Origin: Flavobacteriales bacterium UBA7612
GTDB taxonomy: Bacteria > Bacteroidota > Bacteroidia > Flavobacteriales > Weeksellaceae
Assembly: GCA_002484335.1 (NCBI GenBank)
Contig: DLJQ01000004.1
Span: 163,949 to 199,882 of the forward strand
Reading direction: 5' to 3'
DNA: 35,934 nucleotides
Shown in pieces: positions 26,027 to 34,619 of the stretch; position 1 is the first letter of the stretch; every line of letters begins with the position of its first letter. The notes under the pieces are model-generated. The model was not told the origin of the DNA. It saw only the letters and a program-made list of their open reading frames with translations, and did no database searches. Both the position numbers and the translations under genes were made by a program.

Positions 26027-26917
26027 TTAGTTTTTTAATTGGGCAGGTTTTGCAAATTTTGCTTTTAGTAAGCCATTAATAATTATAGATGATAACATAA
26101 CTGCAGTTGCAATATAAAAAACAATATTCATATGCTCTGCATCTCCAAATATGATACTAGCTAATATAATACCATAAATAGGTTCTAAATTAACATTTAG
26201 CATTAAAGTAAAAGCACTAACATGTTTTAAAAGATCAACAGATTCTATTTGAGCATAGGCAGTAAAAATAACCCCAAGTAAAACTAGCCAACCAAGATTA
26301 GACCAACTAATGTTTATTATTTCTGAGATTGCATCATTTTGGAATAATAATATGATAATTGATAATGTAAATAAGCCGCCAATCATTTCGTAAAAAGTTA
26401 CTTTGGTAGGTTTTATAGACTTAGCCAATTTAGAGTTTAAAACAGCAAATAAAGCAGATAAAAAACTACATAAAACACCAATTATAATTCCCATTTTATA
26501 TTCTGGTGTTGCATTAAATATAACGATGACACAGATTGATACAACAATCGCTAATATGATTTCAAGTAAGTTTATTTTTCGTCTAAAAAAAATAGGTTCT
26601 AATATTGCACTGAACAATGCTCCCATTGAAAGTGTACTCAATGCAACAGAAACATTAGATAATTTAATGGATAAATAGAAGGTAAACCAATGCAATCCTA
26701 CAATTCCACCAATTCCCATAAGAGTAAATAACTCTTTTTTTGATACTTTAAATTGTTGTTTTTGAAATTTCATAAATACAAAAACAGCAATTGCAGCAAT
26801 AAGTAAACGATACCAAACCATTGGTAAAGCGCTCATAGTGACTAATTTTCCAAAAACTCCTGTAAATCCCCAAAGCAATACAAGAAATTGTAGTCTAAAT
26901 TGAACTTTTGATAACAT
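26027..26917 (-). CDS. EamA/DMT family transporter
   Basis: 296 residues from ATG 26917. Ten hydrophobic segments fall in two related halves, as in EamA drug/metabolite transporters: LQFLVLLWGFTGVFGKLV at the start, GLHWFTFYLSIKLSNVSVALSTLSMGALFSAILEPIFF (end of half 1), and SAFTLMLNVNLEPIYGIILASIIFG (end of half 2). Inner-membrane; the substrate cannot be told from sequence. A -7 element TATTTTTG at 26937-26930 places the transcript start after the upstream in-frame TTG (26932), supporting the ATG. Single gene. Confidence 0.9.
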   Translation of the reverse strand: MLSKVQFRLQFLVLLWGFTGVFGKLVTMSALPMVWYRLLIAAIAVFVFMKFQKQQFKVSKKELFTLMGIGGIVGLHWFTFYLSIKLSNVSVALSTLSMGALFSAILEPIFFRRKINLLEIILAIVVSICVIVIFNATPEYKMGIIIGVLCSFLSALFAVLNSKLAKSIKPTKVTFYEMIGGLFTLSIIILLFQNDAISEIINISWSNLGWLVLLGVIFTAYAQIESVDLLKHVSAFTLMLNVNLEPIYGIILASIIFGDAEHMNIVFYIATAVMLSSIIINGLLKAKFAKPAQLKN

Positions 26918-26929
26918 CCATTTTTTTAA

Positions 26930-26937
26930 CAAAAATA
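26930..26937 (-). promoter_or_regulatory. -7 promoter element for the EamA transporter gene
   Basis: TATTTTTG on the minus strand matches TAnnTTTG and decides the start codon, since transcription would begin near 26923. The rest of the 26938-27157 gap is AT-rich with nothing recognisable. Confidence 0.55.
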
Positions 26938-27157
26938 TACTTTAATTTCATTCATTTTATAAAATTTATAATTTCTTGTAAATTATTATCTATCAGTCAT
27001 AAAAATGCTTAATGAAACTAAAAAAAGAAAACTATAAATTAAAAATAAATTAGAATTCATGAAATAACTAAGATTAATAGAAAATATACTAATATAAAAT
27101 TGAAATTTAATTACCTTTAAAAACTTATTTAGACTAGTCTACATATATAAACCTATT

Positions 27158-27958
27158 ATGCAAAATATAAAAATGATTGTGACAGATATGGACGGAACTT
27201 TGTTGCGTTCAGATCATACTCTTAGTCCAAAATTTAAAGAAATATATAATAAACTAAAGGAACTTAATATTCTTTTTGTACCGGCAAGTGGAAGACAATA
27301 TTATAGTATTATTAGTTATTTTGAAGATATAAAGAATGAATTGGCAATTATTGCTGAAAATGGAACTTATGTTACATACAAAGGCGAAGAAATATTTGTT
27401 GATGAATTAGACTCTATTTTAGTTAATAAAATTATAGAAAGAGTTAGAAAAATAGAAGGAGCAAATATAGTTTTAGCAAGTAAAAATGCAGCTTATGTAG
27501 AATCTACGGATCCTGTTTTTTTAGAATTTTTTAAAAACTATTACAATAAAAGTATTCAAGTTGATGATTTAACAAAAATAGAAAATGAAAAATTTATTAA
27601 AATAGCTATAAATCATCCTGAAGGTTCAGAAAAAAATGTATATCCAAAACTTTTAGAATTCGAAGAAAATGGGGTTAAAGTAGTTGTTTCTGGAGAAGTT
27701 TGGTTAGATATTATGAATACAAAATCTAACAAAGGTGTTGCATTAAATGCTTTAATAAAAAAATTAGATATTTTGCCAGAAGAAATAATGGTTTTTGGGG
27801 ATTTTATGAATGATATAGAAATGCTACATTTGGCAAAATATAGCTTTGCTATGAAAAATGCTCATCCTTTAGTAAAAGAAGAAGCTAATTTTATTGCTCC
27901 TTCTAATGATGAAGATGGAGTATTGAAAATTATACAAGGATATATTGATCAATTTTAA
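27158..27958 (+). CDS. Cof-type HAD-IIB family phosphatase
   Basis: 266 residues. HAD motif I is DMDGTLLRSDH (nucleophile Asp10), the Thr/Ser motif II is in FVPASGRQYYS, Lys is in NTKSNKGVALNAL and motif IV is GDFMNDIEML. The large C2-type cap between motifs II and III identifies subclass IIB (Cof/YidA-like). These cytoplasmic enzymes hydrolyse sugar phosphates, pyridoxal phosphate or other small phosphates; the substrate is not predictable. The deacetylase gene follows after 44 bp with no terminator between, so co-transcription is possible. Confidence 0.93.
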   Translation: MQNIKMIVTDMDGTLLRSDHTLSPKFKEIYNKLKELNILFVPASGRQYYSIISYFEDIKNELAIIAENGTYVTYKGEEIFVDELDSILVNKIIERVRKIEGANIVLASKNAAYVESTDPVFLEFFKNYYNKSIQVDDLTKIENEKFIKIAINHPEGSEKNVYPKLLEFEENGVKVVVSGEVWLDIMNTKSNKGVALNALIKKLDILPEEIMVFGDFMNDIEMLHLAKYSFAMKNAHPLVKEEANFIAPSNDEDGVLKIIQGYIDQF

Positions 27959-28002
27959 AAAAAATAAAACAAAATAATTAATCTCGAACCTAATATTAAA
28001 AA

Positions 28003-28926
28003 ATGTTTACTATCAATAATCGTCTAAAAAGCATTTATTTATTAAGCTTTTTACTTTTTATTTTTTCTTGTAAAAATGAAAGTTCTAACCAGAAACAAGG
28101 ATTAGAAGAAAAACCTACTGTAGAAGTTAATGAAATTTTACAAGATCATAAAGATTCTGTTTATAAAGTTAAAACAGATACATTATCTTCTAATTCCAAC
28201 AATGAAGATACAATTACAGAACCAAAAGAAGAAATTGAAACTCTAAAGAAGGTTGAATTAGATTCTACAAAACAATATGTTTATTTAACGTTTGATGATG
28301 GACCTTTTAAAGGAAGTAAGAATATCAATAAAATTTTAACTGAAGAAAATGTCAGAGGAACTGTATTTTTAGTAGGGTATAATGCTTTTACAAAAGAGTT
28401 AAAACAACATGTAGAAGATTATAAACAAAATCCAAATGTTGATATAGCAAATCATACTTTTTCTCATGCAAATAATAAATATAAACATTTTTATAGTAGT
28501 GCAGAAGGAGTTTATAATGATATTTTAAAAAATGAAACAACATTAGATATTCATACAAAATATGTTCGTTTACCAGCTCGTAATGTTTGGAGAGTAGATG
28601 CTAAAAAGAAAGGAGATATTTTAAAAGATGCTGATCCTGCAGCAGATTTATTAGCTAAAAATAATTATTATATTTTTGGATGGGATTATGAATGGAGTAG
28701 AAATATTCATCAGTTAGATAACCCAGAAAAAATTTATGAAGGTATAGTTCATCGATTAGATCATAATAGAACATTTGAAAAAAATCATTTAGTAATTTTA
28801 ATGCATGATGACATGTTTAATACAGATCAGAATGCCGAAAAATTAAGACAATTGATAGTTTTATTGAAAAATAATCCTCGAATAGTTTTAGAAGGAGTTT
28901 CTAGTTATCCTAATAAAGTTAGCTAA
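28003..28926 (+). CDS. Polysaccharide deacetylase family lipoprotein
   Basis: 307 residues. The N-terminal hydrophobic stretch ends LLFIFSC with Cys23 as likely lipidation site, followed by a Ser/Glu/Lys-rich linker (~25-90). The NodB domain starts YVYLTFDDGPFKGSKN (motif 1 Asp-Asp), IANHTFSHAN gives the two metal His, and RLPARNVWR and VILMHDDMF are later motifs. Family members remove acetyl or similar groups from peptidoglycan, chitin-like or surface glycans. Location: membrane-anchored, facing the periplasm. The terminator is shared with convergent tyrS. Confidence 0.9.
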   Translation: MFTINNRLKSIYLLSFLLFIFSCKNESSNQKQGLEEKPTVEVNEILQDHKDSVYKVKTDTLSSNSNNEDTITEPKEEIETLKKVELDSTKQYVYLTFDDGPFKGSKNINKILTEENVRGTVFLVGYNAFTKELKQHVEDYKQNPNVDIANHTFSHANNKYKHFYSSAEGVYNDILKNETTLDIHTKYVRLPARNVWRVDAKKKGDILKDADPAADLLAKNNYYIFGWDYEWSRNIHQLDNPEKIYEGIVHRLDHNRTFEKNHLVILMHDDMFNTDQNAEKLRQLIVLLKNNPRIVLEGVSSYPNKVS

Positions 28927-28930
28927 AAAG

Positions 28931-28970
28931 AAAAAGATCCATTTTATTAAAATAAAATGGATCTTTTTTT
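28931..28970. terminator. Bidirectional terminator between the deacetylase gene and tyrS
   Basis: Near-perfect palindrome AAAAAGATCCATTTTATT / AATAAAATGGATCTTTTT with loop AA and continuing T-run. The end reaches the tyrS stop codon. Confidence 0.92.
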
Positions 28971-30166
28971 TATACTAATTCGTAAAAATTTCTTTTACCA
29001 ATTTTTACTTTTGTACTTTTGATTAAGTCGATAACACTTGTAGGATCAGTTATTTTTATTCCATTAATTTGAACTGCTCCACTTTCTATTAATCGACGTA
29101 TAGCAGTTTTTGATACATCATTTTTTAATTGATGACATATTTCTAGAAGCGTTGATTCGTTTATTAATAAATCAGAAATTTTTATTGACTCAAATATCCT
29201 GTTTTCATTATTTCTTTTCTGAAATTGATTATTAAAATATTGTTCTGCTTCTTCTGCATCAATTATTGAATGATATTGAGAGATAATATTCTTAGCAATA
29301 ATTTTTTTAATTAACATAGGATTTTCATATTCCAATCGTTGAATTAAGTTTTCTTTTTCTTCAATGCTAAAATCAGTTGCCAAATTGATGTATTCATTTA
29401 ATAAATCATCAGGAATAGACATCGTTTTACCAAACATATCATTAGGCTCATCAGTCAAACCAATAATATTATTTAATGACTTACTCATTTTTTCTTTACC
29501 ATCAATTCCTCTTAATAAAGGCATACAAATTACAATTTGAGGATTTTCGTTATAAATTTCTTGTAACTGTCTTCCCATCGTACAATTAAATAATTGATCA
29601 GTTCCTCCCATTTCTATATCAGCCTTTATATGAACCGAATCATAAGCTTGTAATATAGGGTAAACAAGTTCATGCATAGCAATTGGTGTATTTTCTGTAA
29701 AACGTTTATTAAAATCATTCCTATGCATTAATTGTGCTACAGTAACTTTAGATAATAACTGTAAAACATCAGAAAAGGGAAGTTGATTCAACCAATCTGA
29801 ATTAAACATAATTTCAGCTTGTTCAACATCAATTATTTTTGAAAGTTGTTTGATGTATGTTTCAGCATTTTCTTGAACTTGATTTAGATTTAGAGGTTTT
29901 CTACTCTTATTTTTACCTGTAGGATCGCCTATTTGTGCTGTAAAACTACCGACTAAAATTACAATTTGATGTCCTAAATCTTGAAATTCTTTTAGTTTTT
30001 TTAGTACAACTGCATGCCCTAAATGTAAATCAGGTGCAGTAGGGTCAAAACCAAGTTTAATTCTAAGTTTTCTTTTTTCTTGTGTTGCTAATTCTAATTT
30101 TTGAATTAAGCCATTTTCAGGTAGAATAATAGATGTATTCTCTTTTAATAATTTTAAGTTTTTCAT
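28970..30166 (-). CDS. tyrS: Tyrosyl-tRNA synthetase
   Basis: 398 residues. Class I signature HLGH (48-51, in GFDPTAPDLHLGHAVVL), Tyr-recognition region QAYDSVHIKADIEMGGTDQLFN, KMSKS at 226-230, and a C-terminal S4 RNA-binding domain (~335-398, TAIRRLIESGAVQINGIKI). It charges tRNA-Tyr in the cytoplasm. It is of the 'LGFDPTAPDLHLGH' subtype. The gene is preceded by an attenuator (terminator 30208-30179, Tyr-rich leader ORF 30335-30240), so its expression is predicted to rise when charged tRNA-Tyr is scarce. Confidence 0.97.
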   Translation of the reverse strand: MKNLKLLKENTSIILPENGLIQKLELATQEKRKLRIKLGFDPTAPDLHLGHAVVLKKLKEFQDLGHQIVILVGSFTAQIGDPTGKNKSRKPLNLNQVQENAETYIKQLSKIIDVEQAEIMFNSDWLNQLPFSDVLQLLSKVTVAQLMHRNDFNKRFTENTPIAMHELVYPILQAYDSVHIKADIEMGGTDQLFNCTMGRQLQEIYNENPQIVICMPLLRGIDGKEKMSKSLNNIIGLTDEPNDMFGKTMSIPDDLLNEYINLATDFSIEEKENLIQRLEYENPMLIKKIIAKNIISQYHSIIDAEEAEQYFNNQFQKRNNENRIFESIKISDLLINESTLLEICHQLKNDVSKTAIRRLIESGAVQINGIKITDPTSVIDLIKSTKVKIGKRNFYELV

Positions 30167-30178
30167 TATTTTTTAAAT

Positions 30179-30208
30179 AAAAAAAGCCCGAGCATTTTGC
30201 TCGGGCTT
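30179..30208 (-). terminator. Attenuator terminator in the tyrS leader
   Basis: Minus strand: AAGCCCGAGC, loop AAAAT, GCTCGGGCTT, then seven T. It ends 12 nt before the tyrS ATG, inside the leader transcript rather than after a gene. The 5' arm (CCCGAGCAA, 30205-30197, plus TCTAC at 30213-30209) can instead pair with TTGCTCGGG-TAGA at 30274-30262, which would prevent the terminator. Confidence 0.92.
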
Positions 30209-30282
30209 GTAGATTATGATTAAATTTTTACGTACAATTTTAATACGAAGTATACACATAGTCTACCCGAGCAAAAATTGTA
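30197..30282 (-). promoter_or_regulatory. tyrS leader alternative RNA structures (antiterminator)
   Basis: Antiterminator: TTGCTCGGG+TAGA (30274-30262) with TCTA...CCCGAGCAA (30213-30197), 9 + 4 bp around a small bulge. A second helix TACAATTTT (30282-30274) with AAAATTGTA (30241-30233) encloses the antiterminator 5' arm in its loop. These and the terminator at 30208-30179 are partly exclusive, the hallmark of an attenuator. Confidence 0.8.
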
Positions 30283-30335
30283 TAATAATAAGTGCTAAAA
30301 AATGGTAAACGTAATATGTGTTGTAAAAACTTCAT
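30240..30335 (-). CDS. Tyrosine-rich leader peptide of tyrS (31 aa)
   Basis: ATG at 30335-30333 to TAA at 30242-30240. Six of 31 residues are Tyr, all TAT: three consecutive codons at 30290-30282, then at 30260, 30254 and the last sense codon at 30245. The antiterminator arm begins 8 nt after the Tyr triplet, so a ribosome waiting at the first Tyr codons would leave it free. The promoter (TTTTG, 22-bp spacer, TAAATTTG at 30351-30344) puts the transcript start a few bases before the ATG. Too short for a functional protein; it fits a trp/phe-type leader peptide. Mechanism inferred from layout. Confidence 0.85.
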   Translation of the reverse strand: MKFLQHILRLPFFSTYYYTIFARVDYVYTSY

Positions 30336-30343
30336 TAGTTTGA

Positions 30344-30378
30344 CAAATTTATACCTTTTTTTTATTTTTAAAACAAAA
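30344..30378 (-). promoter_or_regulatory. -33/-7 promoter of the tyrS leader
   Basis: Minus strand TTTTG at 30378-30374 and TAAATTTG at 30351-30344, spacing 22 bp, match the Bacteroidota promoter consensus. Predicted start is near 30338, almost directly at the leader-peptide ATG. Confidence 0.75.
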
Positions 30379-30558
30379 TGTATTCAAAAATTAGACAATC
30401 ATATTTTTTTATTATGTTTATTTAATTTTATATACCAGTTTTATAATCAATGAATTTAGTTAATCAATAAGGTATATTTTTTTGCTTATTTTACCTTGTA
30501 ACAAAGAGATTGTTTTTTTTGTTAAATAGTAAGAAAAATTGTATATTTAGTTCTAGTA

Positions 30559-30621
30559 ATGAGGCTAGTTTTACTTGGCTCATTTTATTTTTTTACTATT
30601 ACCATAAAACGAAGAAAATGA
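30559..30621 (+). promoter_or_regulatory. Possible 20-codon upstream ORF coupled to the RelA/SpoT gene
   Basis: ATG at 30559 opens a 20-codon frame (MRLVLLGSFYFFTITIKRRK) that stops in TGA at 30619-30621, overlapping the relA/spoT ATG (ATGA). The segment also holds a hairpin AATGAG...CTCATT (30558-30584) followed by a T-rich run to 30594. Whether it is translated is unknown. Confidence 0.4.
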
Positions 30622-32855
30622 ATACTCCTCACGTAATTACTGAAGAACAATTAGAAAGAGAAAACATCGAGATCGCTAGACGTTACAAGGAGATGTTAAA
30701 AAATACGTATGTCACATTATCAGATGATGATAAAAAATTAATCCGTAAAGCATTTGATTTAGCTGTTGAAGCCCATAAAGATCAAAGAAGAAAAACGGGA
30801 GAACCATATATTTATCATCCGATAGCTGTTGCTAAAATTGTTGCAGATGAAATTGGTCTAGGAGCTACTTCTATTGCATCAGCATTGATGCATGATGTTG
30901 TTGAAGATACTGATTACACGATAGAGGATTTAGAAAAACTTTTTGGACCTAAGATCGCTAAAATTATAGATGGATTAACAAAAATATCTGTATTGAATCG
31001 TCAAGATATTTCAATTCAATCCGAAAATTATAAAAAATTATTATTAACTCTTTCTGAGGATGTACGTGTTATTTTAATAAAAATTGCTGATCGACTTCAT
31101 AATATGCGTACACTAGATAGTATGCGAGAAGATAAGCAATTAAAAATTGCTTCTGAAACAGTTTTTATATATGCTCCATTGGCTCATAGAATGGGATTAT
31201 ACAATATCAAATCTGAATTAGAAGATCTTAGTTTAAAATATACTAAACCAGATGCTTTTTTTAATATAGAACATAAATTAACAGAAACAAAAATAGAACG
31301 TGAAGCCTATATTAATAATTTTTGTGAAATAATTTCTGAAAAGTTAAAGGCTGAAGGATTAGAGTTTGAGATAAAAGGCCGTTCTAAATCAATTAATTCC
31401 ATATATAAGAAAATAGTTAATCAAGGAATTCCTTTTGAAGAAGTTTTTGATTTATTTGCTATTAGAGTTATTTATCGTTCTGATAAAAAGAATGAAAAAT
31501 TTTTAGCTTGGAAAATATATTCAATGATTACGGATTTATTTATACCAAATCCTAAACGTATGCGAGATTGGATTTCTCAACCTAAAACAACTGGTTATGA
31601 ATCTTTACACGTTACTGTAATGGGACCACAAGCTCGCTGGGTAGAAGTACAAATACGTTCTGAAAGAATGGATGAGGTTGCTGAAATGGGAATAGCGGCT
31701 CATTATAAATACAAAGAAAATGTATCTGATGATGACACAAAAGTTGATGAATGGATTCATCAAGTGCGTGAGATGTTAGAACAAGAAGATACAAAGGATG
31801 CAATAGAATTTATGGATAATTTTAAATTTAATTTGTATTCTAAAGAAATTTATGTATTTACGCCTAAAGGAGATTTACATTCTTTACCAAAAGGAGCAAG
31901 TTCTCTTGATTTTGCTTACTCAATACATTCCAATGTAGGAGATCATTGTTTGGGGGCAAAAGTGAATGGAAAATTATTTCCCCTTTCTCATAAATTACAA
32001 AGTGGAGATCAAGTAGAAATTATAACATCAACACAGCAGAAACCAAAATTAGAATGGTTAGAATATGTTGTTACAAGTAAGGCTAGAAGTAAAATAAAAG
32101 CTTCTCTTAATTCTGATAAACGTAAAATTGCAGATGAAGGAAAAGAAATTATTTTAAGAAAATTAAGACATCTTAAAGTTGATTTTAATGAGAATACAGT
32201 CAACCAAATGCAACAATATTTTAAATTAAGTTCTAGTCAAGATATATTTTATAATGTTGCAATGGGAATCATTAACAACAATGATTTAAGAAAATTTGCT
32301 GAAAGAAACTCTGGATTTACAGGATTAATAAATCGTTTCAGAAAATCAACATTTTCAACAGCTAAAAAAGAAGAGGTTAATGTAGTAGATAAATCAAAAT
32401 TAGATAGTTTAGTTTTTGGGAATGATGAAGAACGTTTAGATTATGAATTGGCAAGTTGTTGTAATCCAATTCCAGGAGATAAAGTTTTTGGTTTTATAAC
32501 TGTATCCAAAGGGATTAAAGTGCATAAAGTTGATTGCCCAAATTCGGTTTCTTTACAAGCTAATTATGCCTATAGAATTATAAAAGCTAAATGGATTGAT
32601 TCTTCACAAAGGGAATTTAAGGCTTTGATTGAGATGGAAGGATTAGACAGAGCTGGAATGGTAAGTGATATTACTTTGGTTATTTCTAAGAATAATTCTC
32701 TGAATATTCATAGTATAAATTTATCAGAAGATGCAGGTATTTTTGATGGAAAAATAACAGTTTCAGTAAAAAATAAATCTGAATTAGAGAAAGTAATGCT
32801 TGATTTGAAAAATATTGATGGAGTACAATCAGTCAAAAGAACTTATAAAAATTAA
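30618..32855 (+). CDS. RelA/SpoT family bifunctional (p)ppGpp synthetase/hydrolase
   Basis: 745 residues from ATG 30618 (an upstream in-frame TTG at 30510 would add an unlikely extension). Order: HD hydrolase domain (~45-200; HPIAVAKIVADEIG, HDVVEDTDYT), synthetase domain (~240-365; FDLFAIRVIYR, AWKIYSMI, TGYESLHVTVMGP), TGS (~405-465; VFTPKGDLHSLPKGASSLDFAYSIH), zinc-finger-like CCNPIPGD with later VDCPN, and a C-terminal ACT domain. The intact HD motif argues for hydrolase activity; the synthetase core is also intact. It makes and degrades the alarmone (p)ppGpp in the stringent response. Divergent from tyrS, with a 282-bp region from ATG 30618 back to the leader ATG at 30335; both genes respond to amino-acid starvation. 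Confidence 0.95.
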   Translation: MNTPHVITEEQLERENIEIARRYKEMLKNTYVTLSDDDKKLIRKAFDLAVEAHKDQRRKTGEPYIYHPIAVAKIVADEIGLGATSIASALMHDVVEDTDYTIEDLEKLFGPKIAKIIDGLTKISVLNRQDISIQSENYKKLLLTLSEDVRVILIKIADRLHNMRTLDSMREDKQLKIASETVFIYAPLAHRMGLYNIKSELEDLSLKYTKPDAFFNIEHKLTETKIEREAYINNFCEIISEKLKAEGLEFEIKGRSKSINSIYKKIVNQGIPFEEVFDLFAIRVIYRSDKKNEKFLAWKIYSMITDLFIPNPKRMRDWISQPKTTGYESLHVTVMGPQARWVEVQIRSERMDEVAEMGIAAHYKYKENVSDDDTKVDEWIHQVREMLEQEDTKDAIEFMDNFKFNLYSKEIYVFTPKGDLHSLPKGASSLDFAYSIHSNVGDHCLGAKVNGKLFPLSHKLQSGDQVEIITSTQQKPKLEWLEYVVTSKARSKIKASLNSDKRKIADEGKEIILRKLRHLKVDFNENTVNQMQQYFKLSSSQDIFYNVAMGIINNNDLRKFAERNSGFTGLINRFRKSTFSTAKKEEVNVVDKSKLDSLVFGNDEERLDYELASCCNPIPGDKVFGFITVSKGIKVHKVDCPNSVSLQANYAYRIIKAKWIDSSQREFKALIEMEGLDRAGMVSDITLVISKNNSLNIHSINLSEDAGIFDGKITVSVKNKSELEKVMLDLKNIDGVQSVKRTYKN

Positions 32856-32870
32856 AAAAAATACGTGATG

Positions 32871-32986
32871 TAATTTGAATTAAAATTTTAGTTCGAATTG
32901 ATAGTTTTTATTCATAAAATAAGAAAATATAAAGTAATAAGGTTGTTTTTAAAATTATTAAAATACCATTAATTTTAACAACCTTT
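32871..32986. repeat. AT-rich inverted repeats after the RelA/SpoT gene
   Basis: Two palindromes: AATTTGAATTAAAA / TTTTAGTTCGAATT (~32871-32898) and AAGGTTGTT...AAAATTA / TAATTTT..AACAACCTT (32939-32985). The second could be a terminator although no good T-run follows. No promoter match for the next gene was seen in this gap. Confidence 0.5.
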
Positions 32987-33046
32987 AATTATTGAAATTA
33001 TTATAAAGATTAAAGTAAACGAAAAAATTATATAGAAAATATAAGA

Positions 33047-33958
33047 ATGAATGCAAAAGTGTGGAGTAAAACAATAGCAAGTATTTATTTTTCTAATATT
33101 TTCTTGATTTTTTTATCCTTAGCTCTTAATATAGAAACTGTAATAAAAATAGGTTTACCAATCAATTCTTTAGAATATTATTTATTTGTTACTTCTGCTA
33201 CAGTGTTATTTTATTTATATGCTTACAGAGTTCCTAAAAAATTTAAATATTCTAGTAATATTAGAATTCAATTCTATATTGATAATAGAAAAAAAATAGA
33301 TTTTTTTGCATGTTTTTTAATAATATGCTTTACATATTCTGGGATTAAACTTTTTAATAAAAGTATAGATCATGTAGATATAATGTCATGGAAGTGGATA
33401 TTAGTCTTAATACTTACAGGTATTTTTGCTTTTGGATATTATGATTTTAATATAGGAATTTCTTTAAGGAAAACAATGTGGTTAAAACCATTTTTAATTG
33501 GTTGGACATGGGCAATTACAACTGTATTTTTACCTGTATTATTTTTAATGTTAGAAAATAATAGACATTATCCATTAGATGCAAAATTTTATTTTCTTTT
33601 TATACAGACTTTTATGTATTGTTTAGTTAATGCCATATTATTTGACTTAAAAGATTATGAAGATGATAGCAATAGAAATTTGAAAACATTTGTGGTGAAA
33701 TATGGTTATCATTTTACATTAAATAAAATTATATTACCATTAATTTTTATTGGCTTTCTTAGTTTTTTATTATTTGGAATATTGTATAATTTATATTTAC
33801 ATAGAATATTATTTATGTTAATTCCAATCATAGGTTTAGCAATTTTTTCTTTTAAACTTAATAGACCAAAGCCAATTCTTTATTATTTAATTGCAATTGA
33901 TGGAATGATTTTCCTAAAAGCTATCTGTGGTATACTAAGTGTTGTTTTATTTGAATAA
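33047..33958 (+). CDS. UbiA-like prenyltransferase family membrane protein (degenerate)
   Basis: 303 residues, about nine membrane segments. The second Asp-rich UbiA motif is visible as DLKDYEDDSNRNLKTFVVKYG (~residues 201-221). The first motif (NDxxDxxxD) is not present where expected; the region reads YLYAYRVPKKFKYSS. So it resembles UbiA prenyltransferases of Bacteroidota but may lack normal catalysis. Its stop overlaps the start of the methyltransferase gene by one base (TAATG), suggesting a joint step in lipid or quinone-like metabolism, which is inference. Confidence 0.68.
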   Translation: MNAKVWSKTIASIYFSNIFLIFLSLALNIETVIKIGLPINSLEYYLFVTSATVLFYLYAYRVPKKFKYSSNIRIQFYIDNRKKIDFFACFLIICFTYSGIKLFNKSIDHVDIMSWKWILVLILTGIFAFGYYDFNIGISLRKTMWLKPFLIGWTWAITTVFLPVLFLMLENNRHYPLDAKFYFLFIQTFMYCLVNAILFDLKDYEDDSNRNLKTFVVKYGYHFTLNKIILPLIFIGFLSFLLFGILYNLYLHRILFMLIPIIGLAIFSFKLNRPKPILYYLIAIDGMIFLKAICGILSVVLFE

Positions 33959-34584
33959 TGAATTATAATTTTATCGCACCATATTATCATTTTCTTAGCA
34001 GTTTGTTTTTTATGAACAGACAACATCTTGCTCATTTTACAATTTTAGACTTTATAAAAGAAAATGATAGAATACTTTGGATAGGAGGAGGAGCTGGTAA
34101 ATTTATTCCTGAGATTGATAATTTGAATAAAAATATAATAATTGATTATATTGATTTTTCTCCTAAAATGATTGAACTAGCTAAAAAACAATCATGCTCA
34201 AATTTAAAAATAAATTATATCGTAGCAGATATTCTAGATTATCCATTAGTAGAAAAATATGATGTAATTATGACAACATTTTTATTTGATCATTTTTCTC
34301 AAAATATCGCAGAAAATTTGTTTTATAAAATTAATAATTCGCTTAAAAATAATGGAATTTGGTTTTATGTTGATTTTATACAAAATCAATCTAAATGGCA
34401 AAAAAATATTACCAAATTAATGATTTTATTTTTCAAATTAATAATAGGTTTAGATATATCTAATTTACCTAAAATGAATTCAATTTTTAATAAAAATTAT
34501 GAAATTAAGACACGTAAATTATTTTTTAGAAAATATATAGAAAGTGTAGTTTATAGAAAAAAAACTAAATTATTCTTTAAATAA
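33958..34584 (+). CDS. Class I SAM-dependent methyltransferase
   Basis: 208 residues. Motif I is ILWIGGGAGKFIPEI (~39-53), the acidic end of strand 2 is IDYIDFSPKMIELAKK, then VADILDYP and DVIMTTFLFDHF (motif II region). Rossmann-type methyltransferase of the Methyltransf_25/11 group; the substrate is unknown. Translationally coupled to the UbiA-like gene, so a prenylated or lipid-soluble substrate is plausible. A strong terminator follows. Confidence 0.88.
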   Translation: MNYNFIAPYYHFLSSLFFMNRQHLAHFTILDFIKENDRILWIGGGAGKFIPEIDNLNKNIIIDYIDFSPKMIELAKKQSCSNLKINYIVADILDYPLVEKYDVIMTTFLFDHFSQNIAENLFYKINNSLKNNGIWFYVDFIQNQSKWQKNITKLMILFFKLIIGLDISNLPKMNSIFNKNYEIKTRKLFFRKYIESVVYRKKTKLFFK

Positions 34585-34616
34585 AAAAGATTCACTTCTA
34601 GAAGTGAATCTTTTTT
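34583..34616. terminator. Bidirectional terminator between methyltransferase and desaturase genes
   Basis: Perfect palindrome AAAAAAGATTCACTTC / GAAGTGAATCTTTTTT with loop TA, lying between convergent stops at 34584 and 34620. Confidence 0.93.
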
Positions 34617-34619
34617 ATT

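Noticed and set aside
26938..27157. Possible RNA gene in the gap before the HAD gene
   Set aside because: Only AT-rich DNA without stable inverted repeats or a tRNA-like pattern.
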